Origin: Saururus chinensis
Taxonomy: Eukaryota > Streptophyta > Magnoliopsida > Piperales > Saururaceae
DNA length: 64,000 bases
Direction of reading: 5' to 3'
Assembly (NCBI GenBank): GCA_035235625.1
Contig: CP141145.1
Span: 33,646,668-33,710,667, forward strand
Part shown: piece by piece, positions 1 to 12,059 of the stretch
How the letters are laid out: every line of letters begins with the position of its first letter
Position numbering within the stretch: the stretch's first letter is position 1
Notes under the pieces: model-generated
What the model was told of the DNA's origin: nothing
The model's input: the letters and a program-made list of their open reading frames with translations, nothing else
Database searches by the model: none
Translations under genes and position numbers: made by a program

Positions 1-443
1 ATAAAATATATAATTAATGTAATTTGGACGCCGAAGTAAAAAAGAAAGAGCACAAATATATAAATAATAAATTTAAAGATATTTTTTAAAAAAGGGTATA
101 ATTATTAATTAATAATATTATACATGGCTGGACAACTCTAAACGGACAAAAAATAATATTATCTACGTAAACGGGGAGGAACACTAAACGGACGGACACC
201 GTTTTACTCTTGAGCAGTCGGCAGGTGATTTTCTCCCGAGTAAAACACCCGAACGTCGTGCGAATGGGTCCACGTTTATGGGACCACCCCTTACTGTAGG
301 GCCCATCTAAGAGCCCAAACGGAATCGGACCCTTTCATTGTGCGGCGTTAAGGTGAGGGGGAAAGACAAAAGGCCCTCGGAAACCCTAGCTTGCTGAGGC
401 TCGCTCTCTCATTGTTGCTCGGTCTCGCGAACCAGAAGCCACC
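1..443 (+). promoter_or_regulatory. Upstream region and 5' leader of eIF3g
   Basis: AT-rich for about 170 bp, then GC-richer up to the start codon. A GGGCCCAT block at 299-306 reads as a site II-like TGGGCC motif on the minus strand, and AAACCCTAG at 380-388 is a plant telo-box. Site II plus telo-box is a known arrangement in front of plant translation-apparatus genes, which fits eIF3g. I see no clear TATA box. The transcription start is not visible; it probably lies between the two motifs or close to the telo-box. Confidence 0.5.
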
Positions 444-3045
444 ATGGGAACGGTGCCGCCACCGAGCAAGATCCGATGGGGGGAGCTCGAGGACGACGGG
501 GACGACCTTTACCTGCTCCCTCCCCCGCAGGTGATCGGCCCGGACGAGAACGGGGTGAAGAAGGTCATCGAGTTCAAGTTCAACGAGGATGGGAACAGGG
601 TCAAGATCACCACCACCACCCGCACCCGCAAGCTCGCCAAGGCCCGCCTTAGCAAGCGCGCCGTTGAGCGCCGCTCCTGGCCCAAGTTTGGCGACGCCGC
701 CCACGGGGACGCCGGCAGCCGCCTTACTATGGTGTCCACCGAAGAGATTCTCCTGGAGAGGCCCAGAGCCCCTGGTATGTTTCTTATTCTATTGTTGTCA
801 ACTTCTCACGAATTACGTAAATTTTGCATTCTGTTCGTTTTTTGTACACTTCTTATTAGTTCTAATTGCATGAAAAACATTGGTTATTCGTTGTTTACGA
901 TTGGGTACAAGGGAGGCTAATTTGGTGGCTGCTTTATCTATTTTGAAGAGAAATCTATGATGACTATCTGCACGATTGAAGCCGATCATGCAGTCTCGGC
1001 AAGTTGTATATTTCATGAGATAATTGTACATAGCTGTATTTTCTCTTGTCACTTTCTGCCTCATATTTATCAAATCCATGTTGCGTGACCATTTAGATGA
1101 TTTTTTTATAGACGGGCAAAATATGATTTCATTAGATGCTGAAGTGATTATACTCCTCTCTCTTTTCTTCTAGGGCTTACTATTTCCAGTATTGTTTGGT
1201 AATTTCTGTTTGTTTCCTTATATTTTTATCAGTAAAAATGTCTTTCTTTTTCTGAATTGAGGCTTGTTTTACGAGAATAAGAATGGGCTCAATTGAGATC
1301 TGCTATGTCTATCTGTAGTATTGAATTATTTTGAATGGGTTCAATTTAGAGGCATGGCATTGCACTCCTGATTCAAAACTCCTCACATGTTACTTTAAAG
1401 GTTCTCACATGATCTTAACTCTTAATATATATAGCTAGTGTGATACCGAGATCGAATGAGTTATCATTGAAATGTTCACAATCCTCAAGCCAAGGCCAAG
1501 CTCCCGTATCAGGGTGGTTGGGAGCTTGGCGCCTGCCCCACCCAATGTCCTTAGCTTGAGGATTGGTACCGCCCAAAGACAGTTGAAGATGATAAAAAAG
1601 GCATCTTTTATCTTGTCCGTGACACTCTTTTGGAAGGAATTTTATGATCATTGAACTTGACACGCAAACACAACCCACTCATTTAGTAGTGCTTAAAAGA
1701 AAAAAAAACTGATGCAATATCGAAGTAACAACAATAGACGTAAGGTTATTTTGCTAAGTAAAGCTAGAAATTTTTTTGATAGGTAAGAATCTCACACGTT
1801 CTTTACTCTATGCCATGGGTATTTAACCCCAGGCGCTTTCCCTTAATGGGGAGATATCCAACCAGTGCAACACACGCTGGATCAGCTACTATAGGTAGAA
1901 AATTGGTGCTGCCGTGTTTGCAAATTTTTTATGGATCACTACAACATTTTTAGGCATGTAAAGTAACATACTCTCTCTCTCTACATGCTGAGATGACTTG
2001 AGTAATCTGGCTATGTCTGCGTCTGTTAGCAAAAAATTAGTCTCGTGGAAAGAGGTGATGTTATCTGCTTTATACATGTGAGAATGCATTCTTGGATAAC
2101 ATTGCCTATAATATACATGTTATATTCTATAATTTAGTGGAATTTAATTTTGTTTATAATATACTAGAAAGCCTATTTAGGTTTAACTAGTTGATGTAAA
2201 AAGTTGTTATATGTGAATGGTTGAAGATTTAGATATTACATTCTGTTTGATGTTTGAAGTGAGAACTTTTACCTGTCGAGAAATATCTTGAGTGGTTAAT
2301 TGCTACTGTCCTATACTTATGGTGATACAAATTTCATTTATGCGGAATGCATTGTATCTCGAAAATTGTTATTTGCTAGAATATTTTTGTCTTGCTGTAT
2401 AGTTTTGGTTTAACATTGACTGCGAGAAGTTCTTAAATTTATTTCTCTTGGCTGGATGGGAGAATATGAAACCTTGAACACTGAAGGATGCCCTTCATTG
2501 AACTGACTGCAGGTACCAAAGCAGAAGAATCCAAAACAGATCCATTACTTGGTCTCAAAGGTGGAGCTGGTGCTGTTCTTATGGTTTGCCGAACTTGTGG
2601 CAAAAAAGGTGATCACTGGACGTCAAAATGTCCCTACAAGGATTTGGCCACACAGACTGAGGTCTTTATCGACAGGCCTCCTGCAGCAGATGGTACGGCC
2701 CCTGCTGCTGCAAGCAAAAACACATATATTCCTCCTGGCATGAGGGGAGGAGCTGCGGAAAGAAGTGGAACTGAGATGAGGAGAAGGAATGACGAGAATT
2801 CAGTTCGAGTCACCAATCTCTCTGAGGACACCCGGGAGCCTGATTTGCTGGAGCTTTTCCGACCATTTGGGCCTGTTAGCCGTGTATATGTGGCCGTGGA
2901 TCAGAAGACTGGTATGAGCAGGGGATTTGGTTTTGTCAATTTTGTCAACAAGGAGGATGCAGAGAGGGCCATTAGCAAGCTCAATGGTTATGGGTATGAC
3001 AATCTCATCCTCAGGGTAGAATGGGCAACTCCAAGAGCAAATTAA
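444..3045 (+). CDS. EIF3G: Eukaryotic translation initiation factor 3 subunit g (two coding exons)
   Basis: Subunit of the eIF3 complex, which binds the 40S ribosome and promotes scanning and reinitiation in the cytoplasm. Exon 1 is 444-774 and exon 2 is 2513-3045; the 1738-bp intron has GT at 775 and AG at 2511-2512, and it splits a Gly codon. The joined product is 287 residues, the usual length for plant eIF3g. An acidic N-terminal eIF3g domain is followed by a CCHC zinc knuckle (C136, C139, H145, C150). A C-terminal RRM covers about 207-285, with RNP2 VRVTNL and RNP1 RGFGFVNF at 247-254. The start ATG lies in a good context (CCACCATGG). Exon 1 is GC-rich and exon 2 is not. Reading past 774 runs into the intron and stops at 920, so the longer open frame is not real. 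Confidence 0.96.
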
Positions 3046-4369
3046 GGAGTTATTTAAAGCATATCAGTAGTAAGTTGTGGTCTATGTTCGTATTCTGTTT
3101 TGAACAAGTAACAAATTTGTTATGGCTTTGCTCCGGATTAGGAGGATTAGGGACTCCTAATTTAGGAGACGGTATATGAATATTTGGAGTTTATAATGCG
3201 ATTTAGTATGAGTTTTCACTGTTCTACATGGTGTAATCATTCTTCCAGTGGTTTAATATAACAGAAAACCATATATGCATATATCTGGAACAACTACCAT
3301 AAAATGATTGTTCCGCACTTTTTCCTTTTAGTAACAATGGTTAGGTATCAATACCTTTGATTCTGTGATTAGATCTTCGAGTCCCTCTTTTCTAAGAATA
3401 TTTCCCCTTTGAGATCTACCTAGTAATTTTTTCTGGCCAAGGAGGAAAGCTTAGATGTCCTCAGTGCCTGAGGTATTTTGTACCTCCATTGAATCAGCAG
3501 TTTTTGTTTTTGTACTTCCATTGAAACTTCTAAATTACAGTTGTCACCGGGTATTCACTTTCCATGAACGGCCTGGGCCCAATAGACCTCATTGTTTAAC
3601 TTTTAAGTTTAATTTCAAGGAGCGTGTACGAAGTGATCTTTGCTTCCCTTCAAAGAAACAACGTAATTTCTTCATCGTTACTGATGGCAGAAAAGATTGC
3701 AAGTTGGCTTCTGGCATTCAGGACCGGACACTGGTGTGTTGCACTCCAGAAAAAAACTTGTAAATCATATTGCAATAATTAGTGGACATTTTTCATTTTT
3801 ACAAAATTAAAAGGGTCATGAATCGTGATATAAGTGCGGATTAGAACAGTTTTCGCTCCTAATCTGGCTTTGTTGAAGGGACAAGGATGAGGCAGCACGT
3901 TTTCATCTCCTTGCTTAATCCTTGTTCAAATAAAATCAGGGAGGTAATGACTATCTAATGATCTATCTGATAGGTTCCGGGACCAGAACCGAGTTGCTTC
4001 CACCCTCTTGGCCCCTTCATTCTATCTAATAATCCAAATCCAAAGTACTTATTATTAACACGATTACTAATCCAAAGATAGAGAGGACATCCAAGTGTGA
4101 AGCGTATTTAAGCGAAAAGGAAGTGCAATTGCCGACTTGCTGACATCCCAACGCGTTCACGTTCCTACCCAGCGTTGGAAATACCGACAAAGCCCAGTCG
4201 GCCTTCTAATCCACCTTCTCCTCTACGTTACACAACTTTAAAGCCCACACGCGCGAAGCCCAGAAACTCGTACGCAGCCCGTTTTCATCTCATCTGTGAG
4301 AGGCGACTCCGACGAGGAGGAGAGAGGTTCACTTCTCCGTCCGTTACCGTCCGGCGGAAGTATCTAAGA
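3046..4369. other. 3' flank of eIF3g and upstream region/5' leader of NECAP
   Basis: AT-rich 3' flank without a perfect AATAAA close to the stop. No gene is recognised. The last 200 bp become GC-richer and carry two GCCCA-type motifs (AAAGCCCA near 4240 and AAGCCCAG near 4257), which are site II-like on the minus strand and lie close to the probable NECAP transcription start. An ATG at 4175 is in frame with NECAP without a stop, but it probably lies in the promoter or leader. Confidence 0.4.
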
Positions 4370-7300
4370 ATGGCTGCCATCAAGGAGGAGGACGACTCGC
4401 TGGAGCACACGCTGCTGGTGGTCCGGGAGGTCGCCGTATACAAGATCCCGCCCCGCCCCACCAGCGGCGGCTACAAGTGCGGCGAGTGGCTCCAGTCCGA
4501 CAAGATCTGGTCCGGCCGCCTCCGCGTCGTCTCCTGCCGGGACCGCTGCGAGATCCGCCTCGAGGACCCCAACTCCGGCGAGCTCTTCGCCGCCTGCTTC
4601 GTCCACCCTGGACAGCGCGACGCCTCCGTCGAGACCGTCCTCGACTCCTCCCGTTACTTCGTCCTCCGCATCGAGGACGGCCAAGGCAAGCACGCCTTCA
4701 TCGGGCTCGGCTTCGCCGAGAGGAACGAGGCTTTCGACTTCAATGTCGCCCTCTCCGATCACGAGAAGTACATCAAGCGCGAGCACGACAGGGAAGCTGG
4801 CGAGGTCAGCGACGACAGCCACATCGACATTCACCCTGCTGTCAACCACAGATTGAAGGTACCTCCTGAATATGGTATTGAGAATTGCCTTGTAAAATAT
4901 TTGCCCAGAATCTGCTAGTGTTTATGAGCTCCCTTTAGGTTTTTTAGTCCACTGTTTTTCTTTTTTCCTTTTCTGGAACTTCAGGGAATGTGCGGGCTTT
5001 AATTGTTTAGCAGAAAATTTGTACACATGTTATGTGCATAAATTCTGATGTTTGCTTAATTTTTAAGTCTAATGGTTCGGGTCTTCGGGATCTTTTTTTT
5101 CCAGCTTAAGCAAGTAGGTGGTATCCGTAATAATTGCACATGGTCACGTATTATGTGAGTAAGCTTGACTGCAAAGCTGAGGCTTTGTGGATTTTTCTGT
5201 GCGGAAATGCTACGTTTCCAGAAGTTAAGAACAACAATACGGCAAAAACATTTTGAACAGAGATTGAAAGGTTATAAATAATGTGAAGTTCTCACATCGC
5301 AAATTGGAACTTGATTATTTCCACGTCTATGGAAAATATAGTATAAATGATTAAGATACATTTTTTAACAATAAATTCATAAGCGAATTTGTTGTATCAC
5401 GCATCTCCTTCTTGCTATGTGATTGCGTATTCTAAATTACCCAATAATAATTTGCAAAGAATATAGTTGACACTTACAATGACGATCTTAAAGTTTCATG
5501 TCTATGATACTTCAATTTTTGAGCCAGTTTGCTGCTTGCTATTAACTATTATAATAGGTGATATATATTATAAATTGTTGGTTATAGGAAGGAGAGACCA
5601 TCAGGATCAATGTGAAGCCCAAACCGTCCAGTGGAACTGGTATGCTTTCAGCTGCTGGTTTATCTGGGAGTGGTTCAGCTCCAGGAAAAGTAAGCGTTCT
5701 TGCACCACCACCTAGTGGTGCTGGGAAAACCAAGTCCCCACTTCCTCCTCCACCCAATGATCCTGCTTCTGCTCGAATAGTTTCTGGTCATGGCCTTAAG
5801 TTAAATCGACCAGAGGAGAACCCAAGGCGTACAGTTAACCCTCTTTCAGATCTTTCAGTACTTGAGGTATGGTTGCTTCCCCTGTAATGCATATATAGAT
5901 AATATAACAACAATCAGGTGCAAACTGTGCCGAGTCGCTTTTAACATGATATTGGGCTTTACCTGAACACCTGAGTTTTTGCATGAAGTAGCAGTTGTGA
6001 ATAGGCCAGTTTAAACTCTTTAAAACATAAATTATGTATAACTTAGATAGGCTCTTTTTGCTGCCCTTAGGCTGAGGTTTAATACTCCCTCTGTCCTATA
6101 TTAATAGCTACATTTGGACAAATGGTGGTTTTTATTGAAGGTGTAACCACATTAAAGAGAAGGAAAAGTAAGCGTATGATAATATTTTTTAAGTACCAAC
6201 CACTTAAATTTAATAAAATGGAGCTATTAAGATGAAAATTTTTTTCCCAAATGGACCTATTAATATAGGATGGAGGGAGTACATATTTGAAGTATCCATG
6301 CTGCCATAGTTCACAATCTTGGATCTCAGTCTTGTCTCGCTGACCTAAAGAGACGAGATCTGGGAGAGATCGGGCAAAATGATCTCTGTGATCCTAAAAG
6401 GAGTTTCTACATGTATTTTGACAATCTAAGCATATATTAACATCCAGGAACTCTAACACTTATCTCAAACAATCATAACATCATGAGAAAAACTTAGATT
6501 AACTAATTTACACTGAATAAGTGACAAACTATGATAAGGATGAAGAAGAATGAGTTTGAAGATAATGCCATTGATGTTCTACACCTAAATGAAGCCTAGA
6601 GCACACATATCAATAGTAACTGGAGTGACGTGGTGGTTGGAAACCTTCTTGATACTCTAGGACTGAGCGTTTAGAGATTTTAGGCGGGCACAATATTGCT
6701 CCAGCATCATCCAGTCCGTATCTAAGTACTTTTTTCACATTGCTCACTAACCAATAAGACAGATGACCAGATCAATTTCTGGCAGCTTAGATACAAAAAA
6801 AATGAAACTAGGACAGCTCAGAAAATTTAAAACAATGGTGAAATGACTGCCCTACTGCTGGCATTTCAGATAAACTGCCAGCAGATATTTTAAAAGAAGG
6901 GTGAAACAATTGCTGATAGAGGGCGAGATCTCACCGGGTGAGGGAGAGGGGAATGTGTTTTCCCCCATCTACTTCACTGAGACCAAGATCTCTGATCTCA
7001 TGCCGCTAAAGTGTTTTTTATCAGTATAATGTTCTCTTGAATTATAGCGTGAAAATAGATTTTGGTTTTTATGTTATTGGAACTTCATAGGCTAACAGAT
7101 CATCGGACTTTGTTAGCATTTCTTCAGATTTTGATGCCATGTGAATGTGGATTGTAAAGGTAAAGGCATCTTATTCACATTATATTGGTAGATGTTCACA
7201 TATGGGAAAACCATTGAACTTGGAAAGCTATGTATCTGCATGTTATCATTTTGTTTGTGCTTATGCCTGCCCATTAGCTTTGGTTTACCATGCTGTCAGC

Positions 7301-7473
7301 ATACTCAACACTTTTTCCTGTGAAATGAGCAGTTTTTATTTTTATAATATTTTAAGCTTCCATCATTTTTTCCTGATTGTACTCAGTATGTTGGACCTTT
7401 GCAGAGAAATCTTCCTTCAGCTGCTGGATCAGGCTCAACAAAGAGCAGTGCTTCAGGATGGGCAGCATTTTGA
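4370..7473 (+). CDS. NECAP-like adaptin-ear-binding coat-associated protein (three coding exons)
   Basis: Accessory protein of clathrin-mediated traffic that binds the ear domains of AP adaptor complexes at coated pits or vesicles. Exons are 4370-4858, 5588-5866 and 7405-7473, all in phase 0 with GT-AG borders; the product is 278 residues. The N-terminal NECAP (PH-like) domain fills about residues 10-165, with the family's typical TLLVVREV opening and the AFIGLGFAERNEAFDFNVAL stretch. A Pro/Gly/Ser-rich linker follows. The last exon encodes only 22 residues and ends in GWAAF (274-278), a WxxF motif of the kind that docks on adaptor ears. I start at 4370 because the family begins at this point; an in-frame ATG at 4175 adds 65 residues without family similarity. 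Intron 2 carries a Stowaway MITE. Confidence 0.93.
6085..6279. mobile_element. Stowaway-type MITE in NECAP intron 2
   Basis: 195 bp bounded by TA dinucleotides (6083-6084 and 6280-6281). The left end CTCCCTCTGTCCTATATTAA and the inverted right end CTCCCTCCATCCTATATTAA differ at only two positions. CTCCCTCC termini with a TA target site define the Stowaway (Tc1/mariner-derived) family in plants. No ORF inside. Confidence 0.92.
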
Positions 7474-7767
7474 ATATGTGGCACTGTCTGCCTCCTAGAA
7501 GTCAGATTTGATTTTCCTGTATTACTCCAAAAAGGAAAGAAAAAAAATGGATGAGGAATGAGAAAGAGAAACAATGAGCATACAGGGATGTCTACCTTTC
7601 AGGTTTGGGTTTTGAAAATAATATTTGCGGCATCATTATCAATGCTTTGTGTCATTATGATTTGAATTTGAAATTGCTATTCTATATATTATGTACGTGT
7701 GTTCTCTAAAAGTAGATAGAAGCTTTTCTGTTAATGGTGTTCTTTATATTGCCATTTTGGCTAAATC

Positions 7768-7773
7768 AAATAA
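7768..7773 (+). terminator. Candidate poly(A) signal of the NECAP gene
   Basis: AATAAA at about 295 bp after the stop codon, in an AT-rich stretch. It is the best near-perfect signal in this 3' flank. No cDNA evidence is available. Confidence 0.4.
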
Positions 7774-9091
7774 AAGCGTATTGCACGTCAAAGACAAATT
7801 GAAGTAATAGGCCGCAACTTAAAAAATGTGGGATCTGTTATTCCATCATCCGTTTTCAAGCATCATGATTCCTGGTCACTGATTTAAGAACATCAGATGT
7901 ATATCTAAACTATTTCTGGGTGTGATGGAATGGTTCTAATATGACCTTAATGTGCACATGCTGGACTAGGTGGTTGCCTCTGGTGAATTGTAATTTTTGG
8001 ACATTAAGGGCATGTTTGAATGGAATTTAGTCCGAACTCTCCCATGGATCATTGAATTCCTTTTGTTTTCCTAAATTTTCCCATCTAGCAACTTTTCCCA
8101 AACACTTATATTCATTGCCTAAATCATAATTAAATAGTGCATTTTTCTAATAATTTGGGGTTGGTGACATGGATTTTATGCCTTTATTCTAAGCCTGTTT
8201 CGTGCTAATGCTTTTGTAAGAGATAATATGGTCATATCTTTCTTTATTAATTCCGCCCAAATTCTCTTGGTAAGAGATAACAATCTGGCTTGTTTGTTTA
8301 CTTAAAATCTTCATGTATCGAATTCTTCCAGGAAGCCAGATTTAGGCATAGAAGTTAACTAATGCAGCTCTCCCAACAAATATTCTCCTTGAGAGGATAT
8401 TTATGAGTGTAGTGGAATTTTTCAGCTTCAGACAATTTTCCCTTCCCGTTAACTGCTGCTTTTGGCTACCTCACTAAGAAAATTTGGATATTCTTCATGT
8501 TATTTGCTAGGATGTCGTTGTTTGTTTGTCAAGTTTCTGTCTGATATATGCTATCAAGTTGATGACGAAATTTAAGCTAGAATTCTGTCTGATAGCCAGG
8601 TTAGTTTCCTTTGGTTGAATAGCTGGGTTAGTTGATCTTGTACATCTAAGACCGTTCTAATTGTTAATCACTCCTGCACATGTTCTATTGAAGAGTAAGT
8701 TAACAGTATGCATGACAATACAAGACTACCGTTCGAGTATAACAGTGGGAAGATTTACTCTATCCCTTGTTAAAGAACCATGTGTTTTGAACGTTGTGTA
8801 AGATGGGACTCTTGATCATCGAGTAAAGAATTTCCCTCACATATTTTTTTGCTTTTTAAATTCTCTGCATTTTTTTTTCTTATTCCTCCAAACAATTTTG
8901 CATGGAGGATTTTGGATCTCAAATTGAGGCGACTTGAAATCTGAAGTTCAGTGAAGCTGATATTGACATTGGGATCCATAGGCGTCCCAATTTGGCGTTT
9001 TCATAATTATTTGGCAGGACAACAGTCTTTATGAGAGGATTGCTTTGAGTGCCTGCGCAAAAGTTCCTTTATAAGGGCTCCTACCATAGAT
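7774..9091. other. Intergenic, no gene seen
   Basis: AT-rich sequence with only short random frames. Around 8006-8100 a GGGCATGTTTGAATGG block resembles the terminus of the hAT-like elements seen at 9481 and 40788, but I cannot find its partner end. Confidence 0.4.
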
Positions 9092-9292
9092 CCCCTATGT
9101 TCCTGTACTAAATTAATAGCTCTATTGGGCGAAAAAAGTATATTTTATATTAATAACTTTATTTTGTTAAATTTAAGTGGTGGGGTACTTGAAAAATAGT
9201 ATTTACTTTTCCTTCTCTTTAAATGTGGGATTTACCATTTAATAAAAAATACTATTTTTTCAAATATAGTCATTAATATAGGATAGAGAGAG
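9092..9292. mobile_element. Degraded Stowaway-type MITE
   Basis: The right end, AATATAGGATAGAGAGAG followed by TA at 9293-9294, is a Stowaway terminus with a few changes. The left end (around 9092-9120, with AAATTAATAGCTC) has decayed and lost the CTCCCTCC core. The interior resembles the copy at 6085-6279: the GTGGTGGGGTACTTG and TTCCTTCTCTTTAA blocks match it in reverse complement. Confidence 0.7.
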
Positions 9293-9307
9293 TACAATTA
9301 ATAATGT

Positions 9308-9387
9308 GTCCGAATTCATAGCACTCTTGTTGCACTTTTGTTAATAACATGTTTGAATTCATAGTGCTCTTGTTGCACTTTCGTTCA
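9308..9387. repeat. Two-unit tandem repeat, about 44 bp
   Basis: Two copies of a unit around GAATTCATAGCACTCTTGTT followed by GCACTTTTGTT, beginning near 9310 and 9354, with a few substitutions between them. Confidence 0.75.
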
Positions 9388-9480
9388 ATTGACACATTGC
9401 ACAGTGTCTACTATACAGCTGGGAATTAAAGAGTATTACTCAACAAATAGCAAACTTTTAACATAGGGGTCCCTTGGTTA

Positions 9481-10020
9481 AGGGGCTATTTAGGTATAGA
9501 AATTGGGTAAGATTTTATGGATTTTGTCTTTGATTTGGCCGGAATTATCAAAATCTTTGGTTTGGTGTAGAAAATAGAAAGAATTAAAATTTTTGCCAAA
9601 AAGTTAATTTTAGGTTGGACTCACCGAATTGCAAGGTGATTCCATTGTTTCTAGCTTCTGGCTCCTTATTTTAAAATTAAAGATTTTATTTTTTTATTAT
9701 TACCCCTTGTATATATTTGAGCTTTAAGAAGCGTGTTATGTTAATGGGTTTTTTTTAAAAGTTTAAAATTATTTACCCATATGTAGTTTTGTTTAATAGG
9801 GCGTGTCAATATAAGCATAATAATACCAATAGTATGTATATCCGAGTTCATAAGGGAGAATTATATTAATTTAAAATTTTAAAATAAGTTAGATGCGATA
9901 TCCAAATTTATTCAAAAAATTTTCATTCCCTTAATTCTTATTTGATGGTGAATCAAGGAATTAATTTTAAAAAATTATACTTCTATTTCTAAAAAAAATT
10001 ATACACCTAAAGCAACCCCT
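9481..10020. mobile_element. hAT-like non-autonomous element, copy 1
   Basis: About 540 bp with imperfect terminal inverted repeats: AGGGGCTATTTAGGTATAGA at the left, and AGGGGTTGCTTTAGGTGTAT as the inverted right end. A related copy lies at 40788-41330; both share interior blocks such as ATATCCGAGTTCA and a nearby run of TTTAAAATTTTAAAAT type. No ORF inside. AGGGG-TTTAGG termini are typical of hAT-type MITEs, but I see no clear 8-bp target duplication, so the superfamily is an inference. Confidence 0.6.
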
Positions 10021-10624
10021 AAATTTGGAATATGTAAAAGAGGTCAAAGGAGAGTGGAAAAGGCCCACGGGAGATTAATTTTACGCTAAACTCTAAACCA
10101 AGAAAAATGCTAATCGTTTACGTCGAGTAGTGTAGTGTTGTGTGAATTGACAGCTGAAATTTTGTGAAACAGGTCACTCTGTAGTTGTATAAAGGTCGCA
10201 CTGTAGTTGTCTGCTGTTAATGCTGCTTTTTCCAGCTCTACATATAAAAGTGCTAGTCAGCATTCCTTATAGTTCTACATTCCGGAATTTAAGGTGGTGA
10301 AACTCTTCGCTTTTTGGTATCATGTACAAGTCAGTCATTAAGTGAAAGTTTACATCAAGTATAGAAGATTCCTTTATCGTCTAAGAAGTTTTGAAGTCCT
10401 GAAAATCTCTATATTTATAGTGGCCTCAACACGAGGCAAGATATAAAAAAAGCACTGCCAATTGCTGAACTCTGTCATAAATCTCAGCATTAACTTTGCA
10501 TACCATAGAAAGGAAGCGAGTCCTCAAAATATGACCAAAACAACGTTAAAATTGAAATGAATTGAACTTCATTTAAACTGGAGATACACAGTTCAACCAT
10601 GTTAACGCATGTAAAAAAAATTGA

Positions 10625-10844
10625 TTTTCCAGTTCTCATTTTTTAAACCAAATATCTGGCACTCGAGTTTCTAGGCAAAACTCCCAACAGGATTTGTATT
10701 AAATGCGAGACAAAGAAAGAGTAAAATATTTGCAATGAATAATGTTCAGGGAATCACAAGCAACTACATTGTGCGGTAAAGTGTATGGCAAATCAATTTT
10801 AACAGAAGAAAGTTGCCAACCGCAAGAGAGTTTCCTCTATGATT
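10625..10844 (-). repeat. Split unit of the duplicated ERCC6 3' flank, left part
   Basis: This stretch matches 26466-26730 block by block: TCATTTTTT, GGATTTGTATTAAATGCGAG, AATAATGTTCAGG, GCAAGAGAGTTTCCTCTATG. A deletion of about 35 bp is visible within it. It ends exactly where the copia LTR begins. The rest of the unit continues at 26420-26458 beyond the other LTR. It is therefore one unit of a tandem duplication that the copia insertion broke. Confidence 0.85.
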
Positions 10845-11493
10845 TGTTAAAAACTTCACATTGAATAATTTAAATTTGAGAAAAAAATTACACACACATA
10901 AAATGGCTTCAAATTGTGTAGAGTACAATTTTTCTAAAGAAAATATTTGTCCTCTTTTGTATATCAAATTATTGTGAAATTCTCAAGTAAATTTTCCTTA
11001 CATGATAATCAAAGCCTTATATAGGATTTACACTCATTATTATTGAAGAATCCCCTTATTATCTTTTTGAGGCTTTTGTGAAAATATTGACAAGTTTAGT
11101 TTTTGAGGAAACACAAAAATACTTTACCAAAAATATGCACTCATTGTATATTTGTGTAAAAAATACATAAAAAAGTTACCCAAAACAAAGAGACATCAAA
11201 ACCTTTCAAAAATAGTCATTTTTGTCCGTTAAAATATGAAAGGGTATGTGCAACGATCGATTTCTCACAAATAGTGATCGATCACTTTAGAAAAATATGA
11301 AAAAGTTCACCGGTCGATCGATCGTTCAAGGAAATGATCGATCGATAATAGAAAAGAATTATACGTAAAAATATATAAAACTTTCTCAAGAGTTATCGAT
11401 CAATCAGTTAATGAAATGATCCATTAAACTGAGTGATTGATCATTTCACACACCGATTGATCTCTTAATATTTTTCATGATAAAAACTCGACA
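10845..11493 (-). repeat. Copia 3' LTR (left in the window)
   Basis: About 649 bp running from TGTTAAAAACTTCACATTG to ATAAAAACTCGACA, so TG...CA on either strand. It aligns throughout with 25827-26419, although many indels and substitutions show an old insertion. Just outside it on the element's internal side, the minus strand reads AAAAAGTTGGGAA, which can serve as the polypurine tract. It contains a cluster of CGATCGAT palindromes (about 11260-11350) that are mostly lost from the other LTR. Confidence 0.88.
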
Positions 11494-12059
11494 ATTCCCA
11501 ACTTTTTATCATAAAAAATAAATATGAAACAAGCCAACTGATCCACTGACACTTCGCTGAATACAAAAGGTTTCTTTCGAATTGAACCTCCAATTAGTAC
11601 AAGAATTATAAAGTGAAGTAAAAATTTGTATTATACCACTGATATTGAACCACCTACTTTATATACAAAACCAGTAACTCCGTACACAGCAAAACATCGA
11701 GCCTCTATGAAAAGAACGTAATCATATGCTTAGTACTAATTTGGCTATGTGTTATCCCGGTTTTTGAAAGGCACACTAAGAAATAATCCATTTCTTTCCA
11801 TAAGAAGTGACACCACTTCTATGTCCCATAGATGAAGTTCTCCTATGTCTCTGTCACTTGGACTTATTACTTGAACCTCATTAAGAGATAAAAGCTCAAC
11901 CTTCACAAGTGATATTCACAATGAATTCCTTAAAGGAGTTCACACAACTAGCAAACACATACATGGAGCTTTTGTGCTAGTATATTAGTCAAAACAACAA
12001 CTTGTTCTTACCCATTGAACCTTGCACTAGTGGGTATAACTAGGACTTGAGTTGGGTTA

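Noticed and set aside
775..920. Extension of the eIF3g first exon to 920
   Set aside because: A canonical GTATGT donor at 775 joins exactly in phase to the zinc-knuckle exon; the read-through has no similarity.
4175..4369. In-frame N-terminal extension of NECAP starting at ATG 4175
   Set aside because: The 65 extra residues have no family similarity, and the conserved protein starts near MAAIKEEDDSLEHTL at 4370. The stretch is more likely leader or promoter.
4364..4849. 161-codon frame on the minus strand opposite NECAP exon 1, and a 130-codon frame in another plus frame
   Set aside because: Both are shadows of the GC-rich coding exon, with repetitive Val/Leu/Ala or Arg composition and no domain.
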